Positions 11,103 through 23,145 of a stretch of 64,000 nucleotides of DNA are shown piece after piece (within the stretch, counting starts at the first letter, position 1; each line of letters opens with the position of its first letter). The notes under the pieces were generated by a model, which made no database searches, was not told where the DNA came from, and worked only from the letters and a program-made list of their open reading frames with translations. Source of the stretch: Dipteris shenzhenensis (lineage: Eukaryota; Polypodiophyta; Polypodiopsida; Gleicheniales); assembly GCA_047967505.1 (NCBI GenBank), contig CM106539.1; one strand, 5' to 3'. A program made the position numbers and the translations under genes.

Positions 11103-14040
11103 TTTATTAAAAAAAAATAATTACGATGAAAATAGCTGCCTTTTAGTAAGCTTGAATCAAAAGGAGGACTAGAATACAAAGATAAGGCCATGGCCTATGC
11201 TGCCATGCAGCAAAATTGCCCCCTAAGAGATTAAAACTCTATACAAATCAGCTAGACTAGAACCTATCAAAAGATTCAAGTTGTTACAAGAAAATCTCAC
11301 ATCTCTTTAGTATGTTCTTCAACTCTGCCATTGCTCCATGTATAGAAATTGAATCTCTTTGGAAAGGCAAAGAATGTTTGTTACTGCACAGATCACCAAG
11401 AGAACAATAGCCTTGAGACACGGCCATAACACTGCCACCATTGAAGAAAAACCATCAGGATTCCCCATTCCCACCACCTTCTAGAGTACTACAAATCCAA
11501 CCATCAAGCCCAGGCCTTGAAAAACACCATGAATCTTCTTCCAGACCCTAGTACCTATGTGCTATCACACACTCCTAAAAAATATGTCTGATCCGCTCCA
11601 TTGACCCCAAGTAAAAGGGGCAAGTCGGTTGACCTCTGCACATTTTCTAAGTCTTCCATGCACTAGCTGTGTAGAATTTTCCAAAGCAAAAGTCTCCCCT
11701 TACCACATGGGCATCCCTTCTAGATCTCCATAGACATGTTCATCTACCACTCTGCATCCCTATGGACTCACCCGTAAAAATTCAAAGAAGGCTTCAATGA
11801 CTCTTTTTGAAGTAGTAGTATGTGGACTACTTTAGCTGGTAGCTTCCTTAGCTCCACCTTGCTTCCCAAAGTTCACTGCTTAGCTCTTTATGCTACAATA
11901 GTTATAACATTCATCGGCCAAGTGCAAGCACCCTAACTTCCATGGGGCTCAAGTGAAAGGCCACCTTCACAACCTCAACCTGCCTCAATTGGGTCCAATT
12001 TGCCAATTTCTCATTCCATAACTATTTCCAGCAACATAGACCCTTTCTTTGCATACTTTTGGCATACCAAATACCCCCTATGGCAAGAGTCTTGCCATCC
12101 TTCATCAACAGTTCAACTCCATTAGATGTTTTCTAGCAAGCTAGAGTCACTCTCTATCCATCTCTTCCTCTCCAAATCAAATGAGAACCTATACTCTTCC
12201 AAGAAGGGTATCAGAATAGCAATCATATTTGAACCAACAACTTTTAGTAGAAAACAAGAGAAAACCTTGTCACATCAATCTAGGAAGTGTCAAGTACCGA
12301 CGTACACCTAATAATCCCTATCAACAAACCACTTTGTGATCTCAATCCAAAGAGACGAGCAATCTAGAATCTTGGCAACCACTTACTCAAGAGATCTACA
12401 CTCCTTGTTCCAACATCTACCAGGCCTAACCCTTCTCGAAGTTTTGGAGCCTTTAAAGCATTCCAAGGCACATATATCTTCCTCCTATTACCTTTATCCC
12501 ATAAGAAACTTGTAGACAATTTCTCCACTTTTGCCTAGTGACATTTTAAAAATTCCATATCAAAGCCAAATAGATCGTAGAGTCTGACAAAATAACAAAG
12601 CAAGCATTCCAACTTAGAGAACCCTGCTAACCTTGCAAATTTTCTTTGAGTTTAGCCCACCACCATTCAAATATTTGCCTTATAGAGATCTAAGCCCAAA
12701 GGTGCACCATGGTGCTGAATAATAGAGCCTCTTCCCACCCATTAGACTTGTAGCTCCTTTTGCCGATCCGGACATTTACCATGATCAACCTTTAATGCAA
12801 ACATTTAGTTCTAATACAAATCGATCCGAAAACTTCACAAAACTCCTTGAGTGCATCGATTTAGGCTCTCCACTCTTTCTTGGCTCTTCTGTGTCATTAT
12901 TACAAAGTCATCAATGAAATATTATGAGGAGAATTGCTTACCAGACAAAGCCTTACACCTTGAATTGATCCCAACTCGGTTCCCTTTTTTAGCCAACTTA
13001 TCAGTGAGATTGTACTAATAGCAAAAGGAAGTGGGGCAAGGGGACAACCCTACCAAATGGATCTTCTCAACTCAAAGCTCCCTACTACACCACCATGGAG
13101 GCATAAAATAGGCACCACATTACTGAAGAAGGATTGTGCCATTTTCACAAATTTATCCCCAAACACTAAACGAAAAAACACCACCAAGATATAATCCCAT
13201 ATAAATTTATATAAGCTTTGACAAAATCAAATCCAAAAAAGACACACTTCTAACCCAATGAACAAGCATGATGAAGAACTATCAAGACATTGAGTACATT
13301 TTCAAAAATATCCCATTCTTTTACAACTCCATTTTGTTCATAGTCAACAACAAAGGTGAGTAAATCCTTGATCCTTGATGCAAGAGCCTTGGTAATAACT
13401 TTATATGAAGTGTTCAATATCAGCTACGTCTTTTTAAAGACAACCTCATTAACCCTAAATTAACATCCTCAAAAAGAAATGTTCATGACTGCAGCATTGA
13501 CCATATCCCACCACATCAAACTTACAAAGTCCCAAAACACAACAAAACCCTCAGCTAGAAGCCCTTCTGGCCATGGATATTTCTCCTTATCCATCCTTTA
13601 AGAGCATCCCATAGCTCATCACAAGAGATAGGCATGGTCAGCCTTATTCTTTGTCCTTCCAACACCCCACATCCAGCATTCCCTGACATATTTTTGCACA
13701 AAACATCATTGCTAGTTCACTCACAACTATAGCAAATCTCTTGTGAAGATGTTTACCACCTGTCAGAATTCTATCACTAAATTGCGAGCCTCCTTGTCCA
13801 TAACTTAGTCAATTAGTTCTCTAGCTCGATCATGCTTGATTGAATGAAAGAACAAATGAGAAAGATTGTCCCCCAAGAATAACTAAACTTGCTGGCTCTA
13901 TAGTTGGGCAACTTTAGCACGTTCCCATTCCCAACTCCTAAGTGAATCTTCCACCTCCACTAAGAGAGCAGCTGAAGATGGTCCCCTAGATTTACATTCA
14001 ATGCCTCAGAATCCCCCATCTAATAGAGGTTAGGTGCCTC
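11103..14040 (-). pseudogene. Decayed LINE ORF2 (reverse transcriptase and zinc domain), fragment 2
   Basis: Reading the minus strand from about 14040 down to 11103 gives, in order and across several frames, pieces of plant L1 ORF2. Near 13360-13440 the RT stretch NTSYKVITKALASRIKDLL-like is visible. Near 12900-12925 there is a YFIDDFVIMTQKSQE-like match to the polymerase active site, with FIDD in place of FADD. Near 11560-11740 the C-terminal zinc domain appears, with C-G-KFYTASAWKT...C-CP...H-I-F-C spacing. The 3' end is A/T-rich near 11103. No frame is open over any distance, so the copy is dead. A region of more than 2 kb without open frames is explained by this decay. Confidence 0.6.
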
Positions 14041-14061
14041 TTCATTATGACAAGTGACCCT

Positions 14062-14219
14062 AGGTCTAAACATGAAGAAGAAATGAGGTGATAATGGGTT
14101 GTGATGTACGTGTTATATGAGGTTTATGAAGCATGATACCAGGTCTAAACCTGAAGAAGAAATGAGATGATAGTGGGTTGTGACGTACATTTATATTATC
14201 AAATTAGACTTTTGGTACT
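14062..14219. repeat. 79-bp tandem duplication
   Basis: Units start at 14062 and 14141 with AGGTCTAAAC and share GAAGAAGAAATGAG-TGATA-TGGGTTGTGA. Confidence 0.8.
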
Positions 14220-14377
14220 TGAGAAATCAAGTAGTTTTTATGTGGGATGAAATATTTAATGGTAATGTGCGTTGATGGAAAAGATAAGGAAAGGCAGGAA
14301 CACTATATGGACTGTTTTAGGACGTTTTTCCACTAGAGGTACTAGTTATTCTAATAGTGGTGTAGGAGGGTTACTAC

Positions 14378-14699
14378 CTAGGAAGGGCTTATGAGCCTTA
14401 TCTATTTGTACTTAGAAGATTTTTGAAAATTTGGAGGACGAGAATAGACTATTGATACCCACGAAGTACTTGAAAAGCTTGAGGTTTTGCTCAGGTTTTG
14501 TCTACATGATTGATGAGAAATAGTCATGGCTTGTTAATACCATTCATTACCCAAGAAGGGCTCTGTCTATACACAGAAGTTTTTGGAAAATTAGAAGGAT
14601 GAGAATAGACTATTAATATCCTAGAATGGCTTTGAAAAAACTTGAGGCTTTATATGTGTGATTGATAAGCGAAAGTCATGGCTTGTCAATACCATCATC
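14378..14699. repeat. 161-bp tandem duplication
   Basis: The two units share GAGAATAGACTATT, CTTGAGG, and AGTCATGGCTTGT-AATACCAT at a constant spacing of about 161 bp. Confidence 0.8.
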
Positions 14700-14749
14700 T
14701 ACGTATCTTCTGATTCTCATTAAAATGGAAGAGATATATATTGTTTTAT

Positions 14750-16210
14750 ATCTACACCCACAATCTAGAGCGATTCCAACTAAATCCTCTGTGTGTTAGG
14801 ACAAATCCATAAGCAATGTGGGATCGACTCAAGTGCTCTATAATGTAGTGGCCATGTTTGTCCACAGGCATCTACTCCAACTATGGGCAAATAGGAAGTC
14901 CTCCACAGGCAACCAACTAGAAGATATAAGAAATCTTCCATGACCACCGATTAGACCATAACTATGGTCTAGAATCTATCTTTGAGATCTTGAGGCACCT
15001 ATTGCTCAGCCTAGTGTCCCTCCCTTAAAGGAGTCCAAGCCGATGCCTCAACCTGAAGACGATGTCCAATGTGGGTCTTGTAAGAGAAAGATGCCATCTC
15101 CTTAGCACACTTTGAGTGACCTACCCTGGATGGCCAAAAATACTCTCCCAAATCCCACTCAACACCTCACATAGGGGTTGACCTTCCTAGAGCCTTAGAT
15201 GCAAATGAGGTTCATCTTGGTCAGAAATGCATGGTGGATCAATGTAATGCTCCTTGCTCAGCCCTCCCACTACTCTAATCATCTACCACTGCAAGTCCAA
15301 GCTCCCATCCATTTCTAGGCCTCCTACATACATCGGTTGAAGAAGCCCTCCTAGCCCCACTCTAAAGAAGTAGGGTTTGCTTGTGTGCCTAGACATCATC
15401 CTCAACGATACCCCTTTCTTGGAAAATCGACCCACTGAGCCATCAACTGAGTACTAGCATTTGGAATCCTGCTCACCATGACTCATGAATAGTTGCATCA
15501 ATCTCCCTCATCCACGACCTGTCCCATGGCATGAGAAATGGCACTGATCCATCCCTCTATCTCCTTGAGTATGCTACTTCAAGTCCCAAAAAGGTTGGCA
15601 GGGCCATATCCCATTGCATCCATCCTATGTGAGTCCACTATCCAAGCATGAGGTCACCCCGATTGCAATTCTCCGAATGCCAATAAGAGGTTATCACTCA
15701 AAATCCTCCCTATAGTGGCAATGGACTGAAATGAGGGCCTTAAGGGCCTCTTTGAGCTCCTCATCGGTGAGCAACTCCTTCACCTACCTGCTCATAATAG
15801 GAGAGACAATTGATGGGAGGTGAGCCCAAACCACCTCCCAGGTTGCATGAACTTGGGGGGACTCCTCAAATTGGAAAAAATGTTGATAGAAATCCGTGGT
15901 CATCTCTAGGATCTGTTGGGGGTTAGAGTGTAACTAACTACCCCATCTCTCAATCTCTAGAATTATAGCCTTAGTGATTGGGGCCTAGTGGACCGGAAAA
16001 ACTATCGGGTCATCATATCACCTTGTTGTACCCATTGTACCTGAGAAGTGTGATAAGAAAACTCTCTTGAGAGATCTTCATATTTTGAAGGTCAAGTCAC
16101 ATACATTCATATCAGTATGCAAGCCATGGAGAATCTAGGTCATTCTCCCTAAGCTACTCTACAAAAGCTATGTTCGGTTTCATTGGTCGCTCACAATCTT
16201 GACATCAGAA
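14750..16210 (-). pseudogene. Probable LINE ORF2 remnant, fragment 3
   Basis: The clearest part is about 15700-16060 on the minus strand. A stretch reading VQWVQQGDMMT..FF resembles the W-x-GD-x-NT-x-FF motif between endonuclease and RT. It is followed by an LTDEELKEALKAL-like segment typical of the entry to the RT domain. The first motif also matches a plus-strand LINE at about 63445-63480, so the two are probably one family. Below 15600 no RT signature was found; assignment there is by position only. Confidence 0.4.
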
Positions 16211-16307
16211 TGAATGCTCAATGTCAAAGATAGGAAAACACACTCAGAGGGCACCCCAGAAGGACTCCTCAAAAAGTTCTCCAGGTTCTTATCTCCATGT
16301 ATGCGTC

Positions 16308-16458
16308 GAGTTACCATTGCATCGTGTTACCATCATAGCGTGCACCGAGTTACCATCGCATCATGTGTTGAGTTACCATCACAGCATGCACTGAGTTACC
16401 ATTGCAATGTGCATTGAGTTACCATCACAACATGCGCTGAGTTATTAGCGCAGCATGC
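16308..16458. repeat. 22-23 bp minisatellite, about seven units
   Basis: The unit is close to GAGTTACCATCACAGCATGC. GTTACC recurs at roughly 16310, 16327, 16349, 16371, 16394 and 16418, with a decayed unit at 16440. Many unit differences are C/T or G/A. Confidence 0.85.
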
Positions 16459-17298
16459 GATAGGATAGAAAAGTATAAAATTAAGACCCTGGGGAAAAAA
16501 TCTGCACAGTTGTAGCCAAACTCTTGCAATTTTTTTTTCAAAAATTTCAAGCTGACAACCCTGCCTCCATAGCCATCATGCTTGCTTTCTAGCACCCCGA
16601 TCTCCTTCCATCTGCATGGGTTCTTCCCTCTGAGAATTTTGACGACTATCTGAGCGGCTTTTTTGCAATTTACCACACCTACGGAGTCCATCCAAACCCA
16701 CGTCTCCATTGCCAGCTTGTCCAGCCCATCCACTGCTCCGTCCACCACCACAGCTCAACCATCTTCTCCCCTTTCTACTCCATCTCTCGCTCTTCCTCTT
16801 TGCCATCCCCTTTTTGGTCTCATAGGGCAACAAGAGTTGGTGGAAGAAACCCATGGCCAGCCACATCCTAAAGAGGGCAGTCAAGCTTCCACATCGCACC
16901 CCGTCAAGCACTGAAAAGTTGTCTCCTCCACTCTCCACATAGCCAACACTTCCCCCCTCAGTCACTAGTGGCTTATTTTACTCAATGGCTTGGCTGTCCA
17001 CTCATCTTTCTCCTACAAGCCTAACCTAGACTTCTGTATCACTTACCACACTTACACTCTACAAATCCTCCATGAAATTGGCTTCAACATGGATGAAGGG
17101 CCCACCTTCAAATAGGTCATTAAGATGTTTCTCTGAGTGTGCAAATCTCCATGCACACCACATCCACACATTCGAGGACATGCATGACACACACTTTTGG
17201 GAGGCCCGATTTCCTTTTTTCCGAATCTCGCATTGGCATTTCGACCGCCACTCCCTCATCCAGTCAATGCTCATGATTGGCCTTCTTTGCACGTGTCT
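16459..17298. other. Unassigned sequence
   Basis: Open frames exist on both strands (for example 16425-16965 minus and 17072-17323 plus) but overlap each other and lack recognisable domains. The position upstream of LINE fragment 3 on the minus strand would fit its ORF1 or endonuclease part, but no endonuclease motif was seen. Confidence 0.35.
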
Positions 17299-17299
17299 T

Positions 17300-17391
17300 G
17301 ATCCAAGGATGGATCAACTATAGGAAGGGGGTCATGTGACGTGCAGATCCAAGGATGGTGGATCAACTACAGGAAGGGGGTCATGTTACAC
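17300..17391. repeat. 46-bp tandem duplication including a polypurine tract
   Basis: Units start at 17300 and 17346 with GATCCAAGGATGG and end in AGGAAGGGGGTCATG. The purine run in the second unit is just upstream of a possible LTR start. Confidence 0.75.
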
Positions 17392-17794
17392 CCCAAGAGC
17401 AAGAGTAGAAGAAAGGATAGAATAGGAATGGAGTCTTGCCTTGGCATGGCCGAGTGGTCGTAACATAAGAAATAGGGAGAGTGGTGAGGAGGCATAGGGT
17501 TGGCCCTCCCTTCAAAAGGTGTTATGTATAAAAGCTAGAAAAGTCGACTTTTGGTCTCCAGTTGTTGTAAATGTGCAAAATTGTGGAATAGAAGTCTTAC
17601 TTTGTTTTCAAGTGGTGTTGTCTATGTTTCTCATGCTCTTGCCTTTGTGAACACCTCTCACCCCCTTCCTTCTTCCTACTCTATGCATTCTCTTCCCCTC
17701 CCCATCTCCCTCCCCCTCTCTTCATCTCTCTCACTCGCTCCCTTCCCTCTTGAGGATTCACATTGTTGCAACTCCGGAAGCTATTGAAGTGACA
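17384..17794 (+). mobile_element. Possible LTR
   Basis: The segment starts TGTTACACC directly after a polypurine tract and holds TATAAAAG at about 17527, as a 3' LTR would. It may end at a GTGACA near 17794. No second copy or target-site duplication was found. At 17443-17462 a sequence resembles the 5' part of a tRNA gene (TGGCCGAGTGGTC). Confidence 0.3.
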
Positions 17795-17889
17795 CTATGA
17801 ACCACATGGGCTTACATTGCTCCCACAAGGAGTAGTAGTAGGTGGAGAGTTCCCTTGGCATTCCTCCAAGATCCTCTTTTCTTGTGAGT

Positions 17890-19680
17890 CACTACCAGAG
17901 ACTCCACACCTTTTAGCGCCACTTAGACATCTGGTGTTAAATGGTCACAAGAATGTCAAGTTGCTTTTGATCAAATTCATAATATTTTGTAAGAGGATAT
18001 TTTGTTGCAGCCATTTAGACTTGCAACAACCATTTGTGATTCACACCGATGCATCCAAATCTGGTCTAGGAGTTGTTTTACTCCAAGAAGATGAAAGAGG
18101 AGGTCTTCGTCACCAGCTCACTAAGAAGTCTTGAAATGAGATATGTAGCTACATAATTGGAATTCTTGGCAGTTGTTTGGGTGATCTTGAAATTACATGC
18201 ATACGTCCATGGCACAAATAGACCATGCGGCTTTGACGAGCCTTTTGAAAGACGAAAATTACAAGGCGACTTCACAATATCTTATTGCCTTGGTAAACAC
18301 AATGAAGAGGCTGATGCATTGTCAAGGCTCATCTTATTGTTACTCAATATTCAGAGGTTAGTCCATTTTCCATAGGAACTCCTCTTCCTTTTGCTCAACA
18401 GTCGCAATCTCTACCGTCCATACAAAAGATCCAAGCGACTGAAGCAACATATCTCAAATGTCTTAAGGCAATCAAACATATAAATGCCTCTAGACCACCT
18501 CTCTTCATGCACATCATTGATGATATTTTGTATTACCATAAGCCCCGATTTTAGCCGTGATTGTTCATTCCAAGACAATTCAGAGATTAGAATTGCTATG
18601 CATTCCATGATGGAATGTTTGGGAGTCATCTGGTTTTTTTCAAAGTACTCACAAAGCTGCAACAGACGATCCTATTGGCAAAAGATGAGACATACGCATC
18701 ACATATATCTTCAATCTTGTTTGGTATACCAAGCTTGTAAAAGTCCAAATGCCAAGCCAATGGGAGACATGCAATCAATCTCAGTGTCTAAACCTTTCCG
18801 ACTCGTGGCATATGATATCATGGGCCCTTTATCGGAGTCAACAAGATGAAAATAAGTACGTCATTGTTCTCACTGAGATTATCTCATGTGATGGGAGATT
18901 GCAGCTCCATTGAAAATGGCTACAGCCTCAGAAGTTGGCGATTTACTACTACAAAAACTTACTCTTCCACATGGGTGCCCAGAACAACTTCTTTCATATC
19001 AAGATAGTAATTTTAAATTAGAAGTACTGCAGATAGTAGTTGATCATCTCAACATAAAGTAGCAATTTTTGAGCCCACATCACCCAGATTGTAATGGGTT
19101 AATAGAAAGGCTGAACCGGACAATTAAATCGATTCTTGTAATGTATCTAGATCCCCGGCATTCCAGTTGGGGTGTGTCGTTACCCTATGTCCTTGCGGCA
19201 TATAACACATCAATTCATGAATCGACACGCCTCAGCCCATTCGAAGCATTATATGGGAGATCTGTAGTTTTTCCTCCAAAACTGAGAGCAATCAAAAGGG
19301 ACAGCATTAAGCATAAGGAGGCACGTCAATGGGCAGATTTCTTGGCAGGTGCTTTGACCTTCATTCGATAGAATGTTGCAATGCATCTTTAAAAAGCCCA
19401 AGGGCGTCAATGGATCCTCTACAACAATAAGAGATATAAGCTAGCACAGTATGAATCTAGAGATTTGGCTATGGTGCATTACCCTACAAGGACAAAAGGT
19501 CTAGTGAAAAAGTTTCTAGCAAAATGGATTGGGCCATATAAATTTCTCAAGCTAGTTGGGAAAACTACCTATGCGTTGGAGCGCTGCACAGTAGCACGAA
19601 GCAAAACCAAGACCACTACTCATATAGCATGCATAAAGCCTTTCCATTCACGAGAGGTAGACGTGATGACCTAGCTTCTA
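17890..19680 (+). pseudogene. Decayed Ty3/gypsy pol fragment: RNase H and integrase
   Basis: The order is RNase H then integrase, as in gypsy elements. RNase H shows HTDASKSGLGVVLLQ (about 18038-18082), LEFLAVVW and the end motif HNEEADALSRL (about 18298-18333). Integrase parts are a YQACKSP piece with YDIMGPLS (18730-18845), then SPHHPDCNGLIERLNRTIKS with an intact Glu region (19072-19130), and a C-terminal WIGPYKFLKLVGKTTYAL segment (19525-19580). No chromodomain follows; the frame ends near 19672. Several stops and frameshifts separate the parts, and the reverse transcriptase and LTRs are not recognisable, so it is an old relic. Confidence 0.75.
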
Positions 19681-19689
19681 TGTCTTCAT

Positions 19690-20767
19690 AGGCACCAGCT
19701 CAGCCGACGACCACCTTAGTCATTGGCCATGTCACTTCCTAGATCTAGGCTTGATGACCAACACAGGCTTTCCATTGAGCTCTTCTTGATCTTCATGACC
19801 GAGAAGAATCCATTCTACTTTGTCTATTGTAATCTGCACCTAGAAGAGGCTTAAAAGGAGTAGAACTCTAGGAATGCCGGTAGCTTGGTTTATGCATCAC
19901 TTGTGCATTCTCTATGGTCATTTCTTGTCTGGGTTTCCTTTCATTTCATTGCCCTTCTCGTCTAATTTGTGCATTCACGTAGTCTCTCTTCCGTCAATCT
20001 TTCCCAGTTGTTATGCTATTAACCACCCCACAACAATATACACAAGCGTCCTTGATCACATATGGACAAACATGGAGGAAGAAAACAAAATCTTTGGGAC
20101 GTCCTATGCGTGCTGGATAGCGGACCACTCAATCACTTACATTTGCACATAATAGACACTCCACACAAATTTTCCTCCAACATTTGCAAGGCCTATGTGG
20201 CTATCCCACCTTGCTGGGCAAGTGGTGTGAACTTGTCCATAAACTAAGGCCCGTTTAGATCGACACCTGCTTGGCGACCATCATCACGAGTGACCTCCGC
20301 ACACGCCCTGCTCAAGTATGAAACCAAGTATGGAACCCTCATCGACCAGTCAGTAGGCTAAGAGCTTAGCTTAGACCACGAAAACCTAACAATTGTAATA
20401 AGAGTGCATGTATGCACAAAAGAAGTGGCTTCAGCTTATGAGGATGTGGACATCAACAATCCGTTTGAAAGAAACACCTAAAAAATTCCTTGAGCTCTGC
20501 AATGAAACAATATTATTTTTAAGATCATGCACTCCAGACATTAATACTCCATTTGAAAGAAATGCCAAAAAATTTTGTTGAGCTCTGTAATTGTGTCGAC
20601 ATAATGTTACTTGTAAGTTCATGCACTTCAAAAAATGAACGTTTTAATGCACAAGAAACTAAGAAACTCAAATTTTCCTTTCAATGAGGCCCTCATGAGG
20701 CCTGAAAAAAAGGTTTGAACTAAGTATTCTTTGAACTAGCAAAGTCGACGCTATAGCTAGTCTTATT
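19690..20767. repeat. Unassigned sequence with an 88-bp tandem duplication
   Basis: Positions 20461-20548 and 20549-20640 are two diverged units sharing CC-TTTGAAAGAAA and GAGCTCTG-AAT. The remainder has no gene or element signature that I can support. Confidence 0.5.
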
Positions 20768-20951
20768 CCAAAACTATTTGAGGATTATGTGCAAGGAAGA
20801 TGTTAAGCTAGAGTATAAAATTAATGGATTTCTACCATGATTGTCTTGGAATACCTTTTCCAAAACTATTTGAGGATTATGTGCAAGGAAGATGTTAAGC
20901 TAGAGTATAAAATTAATGGATTTCTACCGTGGTTGTCTTGGAATACCTTTT
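20768..20951. repeat. 92-bp tandem duplication, near perfect
   Basis: Units 20768-20859 and 20860-20951 differ by about one base (ACCATGATT versus ACCGTGGTT region). This points to a recent duplication. Confidence 0.9.
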
Positions 20952-20999
20952 CCACTAGGAAGCCATCAACCCCACGAGGAAAAGGGCATGGACTTGCAT

Positions 21000-21182
21000 G
21001 ATTGGAAGTTACTAAAATCCACAAGAGGTGGAAGAGATGGAGAGGAATCTCCAAAGAAAAGAAAAGACTCAAGGCAGGATTACTGCAGGTACCTTGTCCA
21101 GTCCAAATACTATTTGGGACTTGATGCCAAGCGAGTAGATACTAAATTCTTCTCAGAATATCCTCAAGTTTTATAGTTGTAC
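21000..21182 (+). pseudogene. Chromodomain remnant of a chromovirus
   Basis: The frame ending at 21176 reads YCRYLVQSKYYLGLDAKR followed by a FFSEYPQVL stretch. This lines up with the C-terminal chromodomain of the chromovirus at 48853-51510 ([19 protein letters not shown], then DHPQLL). It is therefore the 3' coding end of an older related element whose remainder is missing. Confidence 0.6.
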
Positions 21183-21466
21183 CAAGAATCTGATTGTAGC
21201 GAGCATGTGTTTAATGATTATATGCTACTATGTAATCTACATTTAGCTCTATAGAATGTGAATGTAGCAAGCATGTGTTTAGAGGGCATGTTTTTTTCAT
21301 GGAGCATCCATGTAGTTGAAAAAACTCAAGGCTTGCTTCACTAGCCCAAATTAGGGGTTGGCATGCTCAAAATTCCTCAAGAGATAGCATGTTAGGGATC
21401 ATGGCTGATGGGAAAGAATGGTGCCATAGAGAGAGCAAGTGGGCAATTTAAAGACTACATCTTGGA

Positions 21467-22110
21467 TTGGCTACTTCAAACTTTGAGGATTTCAGCGCAA
21501 TGTTTCTGGAGGAGGAGATGCATCAAAAGATGAGGACTAGAGAAGATTTGACCTTCTGGGCTGGATCAAAGAAATGTAAGGGTAAGGACTCTGGTAACCC
21601 ATCTTCTTTTGATGATAAAAAGAGAAAGAAGAAGATCAAGTGCTTCCAAGGCAGGGCACAAGCAGAATGAGTGCCGAAAGAAGATTGCAGATGAGAAGAA
21701 CGGAGTAAAGAAAGAGTCCAGCAATAGCGTGCAGGCAATACCGGTAGAGCTGTTTGTAGCAATTGAGGAGATTTGCACGGAGGCAGTTCATGTACCTGTG
21801 GATGAACCTTGGATTATTGACAGTGGTGCATCGCGCCACATGACCAGTCAGAAGGATTGCTATACCTCTCTACATCCAGTAGGGAATGACATCTTGGTAT
21901 GTTTTTTATGTGCCAGATATCAAGAGGAACTTGTTGTTGTCTGTTTCTACGATCACGGATCGGGACCTCAAAGTTCACTTCGATAAGAATGGCACACAGA
22001 TTTTGGATCTTCAAGGGAAGGTCATTGGTAAAGGTACACAGCGCAACAACATCTATGAACTCTCAGCTTTCAGTGCTTGAGCCGATGTGAGCAACATTAA
22101 GCTGTGGCAT
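21467..22110 (+). pseudogene. Copia gag C-terminus and protease, broken
   Basis: Gag ends in a Lys-rich stretch and a damaged zinc knuckle. The first Cys is present near 21640 and GHKQNECRKK lies in another frame (21655-21680), so the knuckle is split by a small deletion. The aspartic protease is recognised by WIIDSGASRHM (about 21810-21842). A second frame break lies near 21890. Confidence 0.75.
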
Positions 22111-23100
22111 GAGAGGTTTGGTCATCTAAACCGTAGTTCTTTAAAGGAGATGCATAAAAGAGGAATGATTGAAGACCTACTAGAAATTAGAGATCTGCCC
22201 GATGTATGTGAAGCTTGCATGATGGGCAAGCAGCATCGGCAGCCCTTTTCTAAAGAGGCCAGCAGGGCAAAGGCTCCTCTAGAGCTCGTTCACACGGACC
22301 TCTGCAGAAAGATGGAGACGGAAGCTTTGGGTGGTTCCTACTACTTCATGACGCTGATCGATGACTACAGTAGAAGGATATGGATATACTTCCTGAAGAC
22401 TAAAGATGAGGCTTTTAGTAAGTTCAAAGAATGGCATGTAATGGTCGAGAAAGAAACGGGGAGGAAGGCGAAGAAGTTGAGATCAGACAGAGTTGGTGAG
22501 TTCACATCAAGTGAATTCAAAAGTTACTGCAAAAGTCACGGGATCAAGAGGCAGAAACCCCCGCCACATACACCATAGCAAAATGGAGTAGCAGAGCGCA
22601 AGATGCGCGTCATCTGCGAAATGGGCAGGAGTATGATGAAAGGGAAAGATTTGCCAAAGACTTTCTAGGCTGAAGCATGTAACACGGTAGTTTACATTCT
22701 CAATCGTAGCTACATGAAGGCTATGAACGGGATGACTCTACTGCAAGCCTTTTCTGGTAAGAAACCTTCAGCTGTACATTTCAGAGTTTTTGGATGTGAC
22801 TGTTTTGTGCATGTCCCTGATGCTAACAGGACCAAATTGGAACCGAAGTGCTAGAAGTGTATTTTCTTGGGCTACAGTGAAGAGGCGAAGGGTTACCGTC
22901 TCTATAATCCTATTACCAAGAAGGTAATAGTAAGTTGCGATGTGGTCTTCTCAGAACATCCGCATCAATTGGAGGAGGATGCTTCCTTCCCAGACAACTA
23001 GAACTAGGATATCCATCCAGTACAACCACCAACAGCAGACCGAACTCCCCCAACGGTGCTTGGGAGGATTTAAGATAAAGAAGAGGAAGAAGAGCCTGCA
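22087..23100 (+). pseudogene. Copia integrase, broken
   Basis: The zinc-binding N terminus is H-x-R-F-G-H-L...CEACMMGK (22108-22230). The catalytic core keeps VHTDL and LIDDYSR. The usual D-N-G-G-E-F site reads DRVGEF, so a conserved Asn-Gly is lost. A TAG at about 22576 replaces the Gln codon expected in the P-Q-Q-N-G motif. Further stops occur near 22668 and 22852. The C-terminal FLGYSEEAKGYRLYNP motif is clear. Confidence 0.8.
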
Positions 23101-23145
23101 GAACCACAACGGCAACGGCCATTCCCGAAGTGGGTAAAGTAGCTT

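Noticed and set aside
16308-16458. CRISPR-like array
   Set aside because: Short direct tandem units without spacers, in a plant nuclear context.
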